Positions 9,058 to 19,100 of a stretch of 64,000 nucleotides of DNA are shown here, piece after piece. The notes under the pieces were generated by a model. The model had not been told where the DNA came from. It did no database searches and saw only the letters and a list, made by a program, of their open reading frames with translations. Source of the DNA: Dyella acidisoli (GTDB taxonomy: Bacteria; Pseudomonadota; Gammaproteobacteria; Xanthomonadales; Rhodanobacteraceae). Made by a program: the position numbers and the translations under genes. The stretch lies in the NCBI RefSeq assembly GCF_030160295.1, contig NZ_BSOB01000005.1:186001-250000 (forward strand), in the 5' to 3' direction. Numbering within the stretch: the stretch's first letter is position 1; each line of letters starts with the position of its first letter.

Positions 9058-9768
9058 ATGCTCAGCAAATACCACCAGCCCCTGACCCATCTGAATCAAA
9101 AATTCGACGCACACGGCAACGTGCTGCGCTTTCCTGGCAACACGCTGATCTGCCACTTGCCTCTGTTCACGCCGCTGTCGAATGCCCTCACTGCGGTGCG
9201 AGATCGCATCAAGGCCGCGCCGCACGCCGACTGTCTGGCAATGCTGCCGCCAGAGAGCTATCACATGACGGTGTTCGAGGGTGTCAACGATCAGAATCGC
9301 ACACGTGAGCGCTGGCCGGAGGAACTGCCGCTCAACGTGACGCTGGCCGAATGCACGCGTCACATGGCGAACAAGCTGCAGACGTTCGATCTTGGTATCG
9401 ATCTACCGCTGCGCATGAAACTGGCCGAACCCGCCGAGCAATTGATGATCGGGGCGATGTCCCTGGTGCCTGCCGATGCCGAAGAAGCGCACAAGCTGCG
9501 CGATCTGCGCGATCGTCTCGCCACGCACCTAGGCTTTCGCACCCCTTGGCACGACAGCTATACGTTCCACATGACGCATTCCTATCTCATCCAATCGATG
9601 AGCCTGGAGGCGATCAAGCAAGCGCTGGCCTTGCAAAGCGAGCTATATGCCGAATGGGTGGCGCCGGCGGGAACGATCACGCTCGGCGCACCGGAGTTCT
9701 GCACCTTCATTGACATGCAGGCCTTCGACAATCTGTTCTTCTTGCGCCGGCAGGAGCGCCCTGCATGA
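9058..9768 (+). CDS. DUF1868-type 2H phosphoesterase (2'-5' RNA ligase-like fold)
   Basis: A 236-residue cytoplasmic protein with the two H-x-T signatures that define 2H phosphoesterases: HMT at about residue 69 (SYHMTVFEG) and HMT at about residue 171 (YTFHMTHSYL). Family knowledge: these enzymes open cyclic phosphodiesters or cleave 2',5'-bonds; DUF1868 members have no firm substrate. Its TGA overlaps the ATG of the binding-protein gene (ATGATG at 9765), so it is translationally coupled to an ABC importer. That setting suggests action on an imported (possibly cyclic) phosphodiester rather than on RNA. The substrate is inference only. Confidence 0.8.
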   Translation: MLSKYHQPLTHLNQKFDAHGNVLRFPGNTLICHLPLFTPLSNALTAVRDRIKAAPHADCLAMLPPESYHMTVFEGVNDQNRTRERWPEELPLNVTLAECTRHMANKLQTFDLGIDLPLRMKLAEPAEQLMIGAMSLVPADAEEAHKLRDLRDRLATHLGFRTPWHDSYTFHMTHSYLIQSMSLEAIKQALALQSELYAEWVAPAGTITLGAPEFCTFIDMQAFDNLFFLRRQERPA

Positions 9769-11099
9769 TGTTGCGTGCCGCCCCGTGGATCGCCTGGATG
9801 CTGTCGGCATGCATTGCCGTGCTGCCAGCGATCACGCGCGCGTCAGCGTTCGATTTCTGGTACGCGCATGGCGGCATCTACGCACAAACCATCGACGAGC
9901 TGTGTGCCGGTTTCAATCAGGCCCATCCCCAGGATCACGTGCGCTGCCTGCCGCAAGGCACTTACGAACAAACCCTGCGCAAGGCCGTCGCTGCCTACCG
10001 TGCCGGCCGGCAACCTGCGGTGGTTGAGATCTACGACGTCGGCACCGCCGACATGATGCGCAGCGGCGCTATCTATCCGGTGGATGCGCTGATGCAAGAC
10101 ACCGGACATGCCAGCGACGATACGGACTATCTGGACAGCATTCGCCGTTTCTACGCGATGGAAAACGGGCACCTACTGTCGCAACCGTTCAGCGCATCCA
10201 CGCTGGTGCTGTATGCCAACCGGCGCAAGCTTGCGGCGGCCGGTGTGACTCGCCTGCCGCAAACCTGGGAAGACTTCGACCAGGCGCTACAGGCACTCAA
10301 GACGCACGGCGAAAACTGCCCGGCCGTGGCCGATTACACGCCGTGGAAAATGCTCGAGCAGATCAATGCCGTGCAAGGTGCACCCATCGCCAGCGCGGCC
10401 AACGGCCACGACGGCCTGCAGGCGCGCTACGTGTTCGCTCATGGCATCCATCGCCGCTATATGCACGATGTGGCGCGCTGGCATGCACAGGGTTTGCTGC
10501 TGCCGGCCATCCTGACGCACGCCAACGATCAAACGCTGGCGTTCGCCGACGGCGAATGCGCGATGGTGATCGACGCCACCGGCGCTTATGCGATCGTCGC
10601 GAAAGCCGGCATCGTCGATACCGAGATCGGCTCCCTGCCGGTGTACGCAGACACTACACGCTATGGCAATACGATCGGCGGCTCGTCGCTGTGGGTGTTC
10701 AAAGGACAAGACCCATCCGTCTATCCGGCCGTGGCACGGTTTCTCGCCTATCTGCGCGAACCGAAGCAGCAGTTGCTGTTCGCGACGCGCACCGGTTATC
10801 TGCCGCTGACGCATGCCGCGGAAAAAGCACTTGCCAGCATGCCCACCACCACTGCACCGGACGCCATCCGCGTGGGGCTTGCATCCATGGAGCTGCCCGG
10901 CAACACCTATAACGCCGGCGTGCGGCTTGGCTTCGTGGCGCTGTTCCGACTGATCTGGCAGGAAGAAGTGCAACGTGCTCTGGGCGGCAAGGAAAGCATG
11001 GATGTTGCGCTCGATCACGTCCAGGCGCGCGGCAACCAACTGCTCGAACGCTTCGAGGCCACGTACCGTGCAGCAAAACCCATGGACAACGCACCATGA
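9765..11099 (+). CDS. ugpB: UgpB-like extracellular solute-binding protein
   Basis: 444 residues with an N-terminal signal peptide ending near ITRASA. The type-I binding-protein body contains TYEQTLRKAVAAYRAGRQPAV-like and VEIYDVGTADMM segments, closely resembling the glycerol-3-phosphate binder UgpB (GSYEQTL..., VYEVGTATMM). It delivers ligand in the periplasm to the permeases encoded directly downstream. Start and stop both overlap neighbours by 4 nt (ATGA). Because the neighbouring genes encode GDPD, 2H phosphoesterase and IMPase-family enzymes, the ligand may be glycerol-3-phosphate or a related sugar/polyol phosphodiester; specificity cannot be fixed from sequence alone. Confidence 0.88.
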   Translation: MMLRAAPWIAWMLSACIAVLPAITRASAFDFWYAHGGIYAQTIDELCAGFNQAHPQDHVRCLPQGTYEQTLRKAVAAYRAGRQPAVVEIYDVGTADMMRSGAIYPVDALMQDTGHASDDTDYLDSIRRFYAMENGHLLSQPFSASTLVLYANRRKLAAAGVTRLPQTWEDFDQALQALKTHGENCPAVADYTPWKMLEQINAVQGAPIASAANGHDGLQARYVFAHGIHRRYMHDVARWHAQGLLLPAILTHANDQTLAFADGECAMVIDATGAYAIVAKAGIVDTEIGSLPVYADTTRYGNTIGGSSLWVFKGQDPSVYPAVARFLAYLREPKQQLLFATRTGYLPLTHAAEKALASMPTTTAPDAIRVGLASMELPGNTYNAGVRLGFVALFRLIWQEEVQRALGGKESMDVALDHVQARGNQLLERFEATYRAAKPMDNAP

Positions 11100-11983
11100 A
11101 ATCGAGCGCACGCTTCCACGGTCGTTGGACACCGTTCGTGTTGGGCCTGCCACAGCTCATGCTGATCGTACTGTTCTTTTACTGGCCTACGCTGAAAGGC
11201 TGGTGGTGGTCGTGGCATCTGGAATGCCCGTTCGGGCATTGTTCGACCTTCGTCGGCTTCGGCAATTACGCGCGTGAACTGAAGGACGGCAGTTTCTATG
11301 CGTCGCTGCTGACCACGGCCGTGTTTTCCGCACTGAGCGTGTCGTTGTCCGTGCTTGTTGCGCTGCTGTTGGCCGGCATGGTGGAACTGCATCAACGAAG
11401 CGGCAAGCTGTTCCGCAATCTGCTGATCTGGCCTTATGCAGTGGCCGGTTCCGTGCTGGGCGTGATTCTCAAAGTGGCCGCCAGTCCGAGCATCGGCCTG
11501 ATGGGTTATCTGAACACGCTGTGGCCGGGCTTCTGGCAGCCGCATTTGAGCGGTGTGCAGGCGATGTCGATGGTGGTGTTCGCCTTTGCCTGGACGCAAA
11601 TTCCGTTCGATTTCATCGTGCTGGTAGCGGCACTGCGTTCGATTCCCACCGACTACATGGCCGCTGCGGCGATCGACGGCGCCGGCCCGCTGCGGCGCTT
11701 CATCGACATCCAGGTGCCGATGATCCGGCCGCAGTTGTTCTTTGTCGCCATGATCAATCTGATCGATTCCATCACCAACAGCTTCGCCATCATCGACACC
11801 ATGACGCAGGGCGGCCCCGGCGGTGCCACCGACATCCTGGCGTACAAGATTTATCGCGATGGCTTTATCGGGCTGGATCTATCCGGCTCGTCCGCGCTGT
11901 CGATGTTGCTGATGCTATTGGTGCTTGCCGTAAGCGCGGTGCAATTCGTGATGTTCGAACGTCAGGCGAGGCGGGAGGCATGA
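11096..11983 (+). CDS. ugpA: ABC transporter permease, UgpA-like
   Basis: A 295-residue inner-membrane permease with about six hydrophobic spans and the EAA-type coupling loop (AAAIDGAGPLRRFIDIQVP) that contacts the ATPase. It pairs with the downstream permease. The 4-nt ATGA overlaps on both sides indicate a single polycistron. MalF/UgpA family; function inferred from family and context. Confidence 0.9.
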   Translation: MKSSARFHGRWTPFVLGLPQLMLIVLFFYWPTLKGWWWSWHLECPFGHCSTFVGFGNYARELKDGSFYASLLTTAVFSALSVSLSVLVALLLAGMVELHQRSGKLFRNLLIWPYAVAGSVLGVILKVAASPSIGLMGYLNTLWPGFWQPHLSGVQAMSMVVFAFAWTQIPFDFIVLVAALRSIPTDYMAAAAIDGAGPLRRFIDIQVPMIRPQLFFVAMINLIDSITNSFAIIDTMTQGGPGGATDILAYKIYRDGFIGLDLSGSSALSMLLMLLVLAVSAVQFVMFERQARREA

Positions 11984-12876
11984 ACATGGTCGAACGCCAT
12001 CCCCTGCTGAAAGCCACGACGCTGGTATTGTTGATGTTGAGCCTGGTGTTCGCGCTAGGTCCGATCTACCTCGCGCTGTGCTCGGCTTCCGTAACGAGCC
12101 ACCAGATTTTGTTGCACGGCCTCGCCCTGCTCCCTGGCAAATATCTTTGGGAAAACCTCAGTGCAGTGCTGCATCGCGCAGATATCGGCCACATGCTGGT
12201 CAACAGCTGCGTGGTGTCGCTGATCGTGGTGGCCGGCAAACTTGCCTTGGCTTCCACCAGCGCGTTCGCCGCGGTGTATTTCCGCTCGCGCGTGCGGCAT
12301 CTGGTGTTCTGGGGCACGTTCATCACGCTGCTGCTGCCGCTCGAGGTGCGCATCGTGCCGACCTATGCGGTGGCGTCCGATCTGTTCGAGCCGCTGCGTA
12401 GCATCCTGACTCTTTTCACGGGCCTTCACCTGCACGCATCGCTCAATCTGCTGGACAGTTACACCGGCTTGTCGCTGCCGTTGATGGCGTCGGCCACCGG
12501 CACATTCCTGTTCCGCCAGTTCTATCTGACCGTGCCGGCAGAACTCTCCGAAGCCGCGCGCATGGACGGTGCCGGTCCAGTGCGCTTCTTCGTCGACATA
12601 CTCCTGCCGCTGTCGAAAGCAAATTTCGCAGCACTCGGTACCATCGTTTTTCTTACCACCTGGAAAGACTACATGTGGCCTCTCGTCGCCATCAGCCGGC
12701 CTGAGATGCGCACCATCTCGCTCGGCATCTCCACATTCTTGCCGACCGAAACGGGCCAGCCACCGGAATGGAACCTGGTGATGGCCGCGGCGCTGATCGC
12801 GCTGGCGCCACCCCTGGTGGTGATCGGCCTGACGCAACGCTGGTTCGTGCGCGGCGTAACGGGAGTGGGCAAATGA
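11980..12876 (+). CDS. ugpE: ABC transporter permease, UgpE-like
   Basis: A 298-residue inner-membrane permease of the MalG/UgpE type. The ATG at 11980 overlaps the upstream TGA; the open frame extends further 5' but that part lies inside ugpA. The coupling loop is visible as SEAARMDGAGPVRFFVDILLP. It ends with a 4-nt overlap onto the ATPase gene. It forms the translocation pore with the UgpA-like subunit. Confidence 0.9.
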   Translation: MNMVERHPLLKATTLVLLMLSLVFALGPIYLALCSASVTSHQILLHGLALLPGKYLWENLSAVLHRADIGHMLVNSCVVSLIVVAGKLALASTSAFAAVYFRSRVRHLVFWGTFITLLLPLEVRIVPTYAVASDLFEPLRSILTLFTGLHLHASLNLLDSYTGLSLPLMASATGTFLFRQFYLTVPAELSEAARMDGAGPVRFFVDILLPLSKANFAALGTIVFLTTWKDYMWPLVAISRPEMRTISLGISTFLPTETGQPPEWNLVMAAALIALAPPLVVIGLTQRWFVRGVTGVGK

Positions 12877-13952
12877 GCGGTGCAGCGATACAGGTGCGCG
12901 GCTTGTCCAAGCGTTACGGCGAGCGCACCGTGATGGAGCAGCTCGATATCGACTTTGCCACCGGGCAGTTCACCGTGGTGCTCGGCCCTTCCGGCTGCGG
13001 TAAATCCACCCTGCTCCGTGTGATCGCTGGTCTTGAAGAAGCCGATCAAGGCACGGTGAGCATCGGCGATGTCGACATGACGCGCACGCCACCGCAAAGC
13101 CGTGGCTGCGCGATGGTGTTCCAGAATTACGCGCTCTATCCACATATGAGCGTGCGCGACAACATCGGCTATGCGCTCAAGCTGGCCGGCCTGGATCGCG
13201 TCGAGCGCGAGCGCCGCATCGGCGAGGCCGCTGAGTTGCTGGGGTTGCGCGACCTGCTCGATCGCAAGCCCACGCAACTCTCCGGCGGTCAGCGCCAACG
13301 CGTAGCCATCGGCCGCGCGATCGCGCGTCGCCAGCGCGTGCTGCTGTTCGACGAACCGCTTTCCAATCTCGACGCCAAGCTGCGCCATGACATGCGCATG
13401 GAACTGCGCCGGCTGCACAACGAGATCGGCGCCACCACCATCTTCGTCACGCACGATCAGATGGAAGCGATGACGCTGGCCGATCGCGTCGTGTTGCTCA
13501 ACAAGGGTCAGGTCGAACAGGCCGGCACGCCCATGGCGCTTTACCACCAGCCGCGCACCACCTTCGTCGCCGGCTTCATCGGCACACCGCCGATGAACGT
13601 GCTGACGGCACACCACGAAGGCGACTACGCAACGATCGAGGATGGTGGCCGTCTGCATGTGGACCAACGCGCAAGCCAGCGAACGTCGATGATGATCGGC
13701 ATTCGCCCAGAAGCCATTGCGCTCGATGCACCGAACGGGATCATCGCCACCTTGGACGCGATCGAAGACCTTGGCAGCCATCGTGTGATCTATGTGCGCA
13801 TCGGTCGCCAGCGCGTCCTCGCCATCGACCATGGCCGGCGTCCGTTTCAACCGGGCGAAACGCTGAGCCTGGGATTTCCGCCCGATGCCATCTGCTGTTT
13901 CGATGCGGCCACTGGCGAACGCATGGCGCGCGTTGCAGAGGTTCAAGCATGA
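12873..13952 (+). CDS. ugpC: ABC transporter ATPase, UgpC/MsmK-like
   Basis: A 359-residue carbohydrate-type ATPase. Walker A GPSGCGKST, Q-loop VFQNYALYPHMSV, signature LSGGQRQRVAIGRA, Walker B VLLFDEPLSNLD and the His switch FVTHDQ are all intact. A TOBE/MOI-like regulatory region occupies about residues 240-359. The start ATG overlaps the upstream stop, and its own TGA overlaps the phosphatase start. Family knowledge: this class powers import of sugars and glycerol-3-phosphate-type substrates and may serve several importers. Confidence 0.93.
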   Translation: MSGAAIQVRGLSKRYGERTVMEQLDIDFATGQFTVVLGPSGCGKSTLLRVIAGLEEADQGTVSIGDVDMTRTPPQSRGCAMVFQNYALYPHMSVRDNIGYALKLAGLDRVERERRIGEAAELLGLRDLLDRKPTQLSGGQRQRVAIGRAIARRQRVLLFDEPLSNLDAKLRHDMRMELRRLHNEIGATTIFVTHDQMEAMTLADRVVLLNKGQVEQAGTPMALYHQPRTTFVAGFIGTPPMNVLTAHHEGDYATIEDGGRLHVDQRASQRTSMMIGIRPEAIALDAPNGIIATLDAIEDLGSHRVIYVRIGRQRVLAIDHGRRPFQPGETLSLGFPPDAICCFDAATGERMARVAEVQA

Positions 13953-14770
13953 CCAGCCTGCATGCCCGCCTGATGATGGCCACACACATCGCCGAACGCG
14001 GCGGCCACATCGCACGCGGCTATTTCGCCGCGCGCGAACAACTGGCCACTACCTGCAAGGGCCAAATGGATTTCGCCAGTGAAGCAGACACCGCAGTGGA
14101 ACGTATGCTGCGCGACGAACTGGCCACGCTCATCCCCGGCGAAGCCATCGTGGGGGAGGAATTGGGCGGCGAACTGGATGCACGCGCCTGGGTGCTCGAT
14201 CCCATCGATGGCACCAGCAATTTCCTGCGCGGCTCGCCGCTATGGGGTGTCGCCGTGGCGTATGTCGTCGATGGCGAGCCGGTCATCGGCGCCATTCGTT
14301 ACCCCGTGCTCGGCGTGACCGTAGCGGCCGCTACCGGTTTGGGCCTGTTCGTCGACGGCAAACCGGCCCCGCGCGCGATACCGTTTCCCGACGTACGTAT
14401 CGCCGCCATCGGCAGCAACGCTCGGTGGAACGTCACGCAAACATCCGCGCTGGAAGCACACCTGAGGCAACACCAGTGGTTCGCCACCGGGTATCGTTGC
14501 GCCAGCGTGGGCCTGGGCTTTGCAGCGCTGGGTTACGTGGACGGCTATTTCGAGGATCACACCCATGTGTGGGACATCGCCGCGGGCATGGTGCTCTGTC
14601 GCGAAGCCGGGTTGATCGTCGAGTCCGCCGCTTCCGTTGGTGCAGGCACGCTGCGTGTTGCCGCGGGTACGCCAGCGCTGATGCAAGTGGCGATGCCGTT
14701 CTGGTCCACGTTGCGAGCCAACTATCCTGGCCGGAGGGAGGATGGGGGTGAAGCCTCCATTTCGCCATGA
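13949..14770 (+). CDS. Inositol monophosphatase family phosphatase
   Basis: A 273-residue Mg-dependent phosphatase with the family signatures GEELGG (metal-binding Glu), DPIDGTSNF (metal/catalytic site) and VWDIAAGMVLCREAG (C-terminal Asp motif). Family members dephosphorylate inositol-1-phosphate, histidinol-phosphate, or sugar phosphates. It overlaps ugpC by 4 nt, so it is expressed with the importer. In context it would release phosphate from the phosphorylated half left after a phosphodiester is cleaved. Its exact substrate is unknown. Confidence 0.88.
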   Translation: MTSLHARLMMATHIAERGGHIARGYFAAREQLATTCKGQMDFASEADTAVERMLRDELATLIPGEAIVGEELGGELDARAWVLDPIDGTSNFLRGSPLWGVAVAYVVDGEPVIGAIRYPVLGVTVAAATGLGLFVDGKPAPRAIPFPDVRIAAIGSNARWNVTQTSALEAHLRQHQWFATGYRCASVGLGFAALGYVDGYFEDHTHVWDIAAGMVLCREAGLIVESAASVGAGTLRVAAGTPALMQVAMPFWSTLRANYPGRREDGGEASISP

Positions 14771-14816
14771 TGATCGCAACAGTTAGGTAACCGCTTTTGT
14801 GGAGCGCATTGGAGTC

Positions 14817-15983
14817 ATGAGTACGAATAAAAAGAAGCAAACGGGTGCTGCATCGAAACGCGCACAACCTAGGCGCGCGGGCAGCCTTGTGCTTTCTCCC
14901 AGCGAACGGATGATCCTGGATATCGTGCGCCGCCACAGCACGATCGCGCGCGCAGCCATTGCTGCCGAAACCGATCTAGCGCAGCAATCCGTGCATCGCC
15001 TGGTGGAACAACTGATCGAACGCGGGCTGCTTCGCGCCGGTGCCACCGTTCGGAACGGACGCGGCCAACCCAGTCCACGCATCGAGCTGGTGCGCGAAGC
15101 GGCCTATACCGCCGGCATATCTATCAACACCGATTCCATCACGCTCTGCCTGGCCGATTTGGGCTGCCATATTCTGGAAGAAGTGCACATCCGCACGCCT
15201 CCTACGCACCGCAAGGCATCGTTGACCGCCATCAGCGATGCGTTGGAGCGCATATTGACGCGCAATGGTGTACGGCGCGAACGGTTGATCGGTGTGGGCG
15301 TTGCGATTGCCGGCTTTTTTGTCGCCGGCCGCAGCCAGGTCAATGCATCCGAACCCCTGCAGGATTGGTCGCTGATCGATCTGGTGCCGATTCTGGAAGA
15401 AGCCTTCCATCTGCCGGTATGGCTGGAAAACAACGCCACCACCGCAGCCATCGGCGAGAGCCTGCTGGGCGCCGGACTGTGGGCGCAGAACTTCGCCTAC
15501 CTCGCTTTCAACTATGGTTTCGGCGCCGGCATCGTGCTCGGCGGTAAACCCTTGTTCGGCACGCACGGCAATGCGGGCGAACTCACCTTGTTTACGTCCG
15601 AGGAAGCGGCGCATCGCCCCACGCTGCGTTCGTTGATGGATGAGCTGAGAATGCACGGTGTCATGGTGGATTCGGTGGAGGATCTGCGCCAGCGTTTCGA
15701 TGCCACGTGGCCAGGTGTGGAAATGTGGATCCAGCGCAGCCTGCCCTCGCTCAATCGCACCATCAATGCGCTGGCCGGTTTGTTCGATCCGCAAGCGATC
15801 GTATTCGGCGGCCAGTTGCCGCTGCCGCTCGGTCGCATGCTGATGGACCGCGTGCGCTTTCTCGATATTCATCGTTACGGCATGGGCCCCGACCGGCCCA
15901 AGCTGGTACTGGCCGAAACCAATGGCGATGCGTCGGCGATCGGTGCCGCGCTCGTTCCGTTGAAGGAGCGGTTGTTCGAATAA
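14817..15983 (+). CDS. ROK-family transcriptional regulator
   Basis: 388 residues from the ATG at 14817; an in-frame GTG at 14799 is an alternative. An N-terminal winged helix (about residues 25-75, ERMILDIVRRHSTIARAAIA...QSVHRLVEQL) precedes a ROK sugar-binding domain (GVAIAGF, LENNATTAAIGE, NYGFGAGIVLGG, HGNAGEL). A clear kinase-type zinc motif (CxCGxxGC) is not seen, consistent with a repressor rather than a sugar kinase. It lies 46 nt after the phosphatase gene and 211 nt before the GDPD-pectinesterase gene. It probably senses a sugar or polyol intermediate and controls this locus. Confidence 0.87.
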   Translation: MSTNKKKQTGAASKRAQPRRAGSLVLSPSERMILDIVRRHSTIARAAIAAETDLAQQSVHRLVEQLIERGLLRAGATVRNGRGQPSPRIELVREAAYTAGISINTDSITLCLADLGCHILEEVHIRTPPTHRKASLTAISDALERILTRNGVRRERLIGVGVAIAGFFVAGRSQVNASEPLQDWSLIDLVPILEEAFHLPVWLENNATTAAIGESLLGAGLWAQNFAYLAFNYGFGAGIVLGGKPLFGTHGNAGELTLFTSEEAAHRPTLRSLMDELRMHGVMVDSVEDLRQRFDATWPGVEMWIQRSLPSLNRTINALAGLFDPQAIVFGGQLPLPLGRMLMDRVRFLDIHRYGMGPDRPKLVLAETNGDASAIGAALVPLKERLFE

Positions 15984-16194
15984 ACCAGAAAAGTTTTTCG
16001 CACTAAGCAAAGCACGTCTTCCGATGCGGCCCGCTGCGGGCACAAGGGCCGCTAGAAAACACTAAGACAAGGATTTCCTTTCGTTATCGAACTTCGACGC
16101 CTTGCGCCGATGCGGGTGTCTGCACGCCTCGTTTTCCCCTGTGCCCGATTGCACCTCAATCCAAACCATCCCATGCTCGACAGGAGTCTTTGCC

Positions 16195-19100
16195 GTGAAG
16201 TATCCGTTCAAACGAAAGCGCAGCGCATTGTTGGTAGCACAGGCCCTGGCCGTATTAATGGCCAGCGCCACTCTTCCCACCCACGCCCAAAGCGCAGGCC
16301 AATACAAGCTGACCGACAGTGCTACCCGAACCACCCTGATCAATCTTCTCAGTTTCCGTTTGCCAAATGGCACCACGCGAATCTCCGATTACGACAGCGC
16401 GCCCGTGATCGTGGCCGCGCATCGTGGCGCGGTGAATAGAGCCCATCCGGAAAACACGGTGGAGTCGGCGGTCAATACCTTGAACGCAGGCATTGAATCG
16501 ATGGAACTGGACGTCTATGAAACCAGTGACCATGTTCCCTACTTGATGCATGACAAGACGCTGTATCGCATGCTCAACCGCCCGGAATATTCCGACATCT
16601 ATCGTTGGGCCAGGGAGAACGGTGCTGCCAACCTGCGGACGCCCGCATGGAGCGACATTGAGAATGATTCGATATGCACCGGTGAAGATGGCTATGGCCA
16701 GACGGTCAACAGCCCCTTCTGCAACGACGGTACGGTCATGCCCCATATAAATCCCGCCACATTGGAGCAGGCTCTCTATGAACTTTACCAGGATAGCTAC
16801 GAAGGCCTGGTGTTCCTTGATCTGCGCGAATGGCAGAACGTGAGAGACGTGGCAGCGATCATGTCTCACGACTTGGCTGTTGGCGATGGCTATGGTGTGT
16901 GGGAAGCCAAGCATGTGGTGCTGAAGTTCCAGACCGCCTTGTTTGCCGGCCCGGAAGACTTCTATGAAAAAACCGCCGCTTACTACCAGTCGCTGTATAA
17001 CGCATCGTTAACGCAATCGGCGCTCGCGCAGTTATACGTCATGCCGACCTACACCTCCAATGGCGTGGCGAACCAGGACACCAACGGCAATACCACATGG
17101 GCCAGAACCGACTATCAAAATTGGCTGGTGTGGAATCTGCGGAACAATAACGGAAACGTCTACAACGTATTGTCCCCGCTGGTCGGTCTCAAAGCCTTCG
17201 GCGCCAGCCTAAACTACGGAAGCGACGATCTGTATACGGCCCTATGGCAGAGCGGCCGGAATATGGGCGTCTATATTCCCGAGACGCTGTGCACCATGAC
17301 CAATCCGAGCACGGCCAAATCCAACCTCTTTGGCGCCAATGGCACCTACTGGGAAGGTGGCATCTGCGGCCCGCTTGCGCCGGCCATGAATGCGAACGAA
17401 TGCGGCACCGCCAGCACCACGACGTTCGATCTCACCGGTCAAGGTTGTACCGACCATCGTCCGTTTGCTCAGTTTTGGCATGACAAGGCCCGCTTCGGTT
17501 TCATCATCACCGACAAACCGATCGAGACGCTCGACTACCTGATGCAGTTCCCCGGCCAGCGCCCAGGCTCGGCATGTCCCGGTTCTGTCGGCACCTGCCA
17601 CATCACAGTCACTCCGCCGCCAGTGCTGATCGTGGCGGCGGACGGTAGCGGCAATTACAAAACCATCAACGCGGCCGTGGCGGCCATGCCTGCCAGCGGC
17701 GGCGTGATCGAGATCAAGCCCGGCACCTATCACGAAAAAATCACTATCACGAAACCCAGCGTATCGTTGATCGGCCTGGGCCAGGATGCCTCCCAGGTGC
17801 TTATCACCCACGACGACTACGCGGCCAAGATCAACCCCGCCACTGGCAAAGCCATGAGCACCAGCGGCAGCTACACCCTCGCGGTGAGCGGCAACGACTT
17901 CTACGCCAGCAATCTCACCATCCAGAACACCGCCGATTACGAAGCGCCCAACTTCGAGAACAACTCGCAGGCAGTGGCGCTGTACACCACCGCCGATCGC
18001 GCCGTGTTCCGTGCGGTCATGCTGGAAGGTGGGCAGGACACCTTGTACGTCGGCAACGACAAGCGCGCTTATTTCAACAACTGCTATGTGGAAGGCTATG
18101 TCGATTACATCTTCGGCAACGGCAAGGCCGTGTTCGACAGCTGCCTGATCAAGACCAAGATCCACGGCAATCTGAGCGGCGAGGCGACCATTACCGCGCA
18201 GAGCAAGGCCAGTGCCGGTGAAGACAGCGGTTTCGTATTCCTCAATTCGCAGTTGTTGTTCGACAGTCCCTACATGACCAATGCATGGCTGGGACGTCCA
18301 TGGGGCGCATACGCCACTACCTATTTCGTCAACACCAAAATGGGCTCTCAAATAGAGCCGGCGGGCTGGATCGAATTCATTCCCGCTGCTTTTGCCCCGC
18401 CCGGCCAAGGCACCAACAACCTGCCCACCTCGACCTATCGCGAATACAACTCCTTCTACCCTGGCGCGAACGGCAACTGGACCGTGTTCAATCTCAGCCA
18501 ACGCGAAAGCACGTCGCCCAACAGCAACATAGCGCTCAGTTCCAATGACGCGGCCAACCTCCAGCCGGATATTTATCTTGCTGGCAGCGACAAGTGGGCT
18601 CCGACCAAGGTCTTTTACGGCGGCGACCATTCGAATCAGGCCTTGCCGATCCCGACACCCGCGCCGGGCGTGCCTACCGCACCGACCATCACCAGCAACG
18701 TCGCCGGCAATGGCAATGTGCAGGTAAGCTGGGCTGGCCAGCCCGCCAGTCCGGTCGAACAGGGCTACACCATCACTGCTACGCAGAACGGCAAAACATT
18801 TGGTCCGATCACACTGCCGCCTTATGCATCGACGGGTTATATCGACGGACTTGCCAACGGCACACCTGCCACCGTGACCGTGCGTGAATTCAACGCGCAG
18901 GGCAGTAGCGCTCCTTCGGCGTCTATCCAGGTCACACCGGTCGCACACGATCCGAGCGCACCGACCAACATCCAAACGAGCACATCGAGCACCAGCGCAA
19001 CGGTAACCCTCACTATTCAAAACCAAGGCATCCAACCCGTCTTCGGAGGCAGCGTTGCGCACGCGGGGATCTACACCTCCCTGTATGCAAGCCGGTCCGA

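Noticed and set aside
12669-14015. 448-codon minus-strand frame
   Set aside because: Shadow of ugpE/ugpC; GC-rich third positions keep the antisense frame open.
17242-19062. 606-codon minus-strand frame
   Set aside because: It is a shadow of the GDPD-pectinesterase gene, whose catalytic motifs are on the plus strand.
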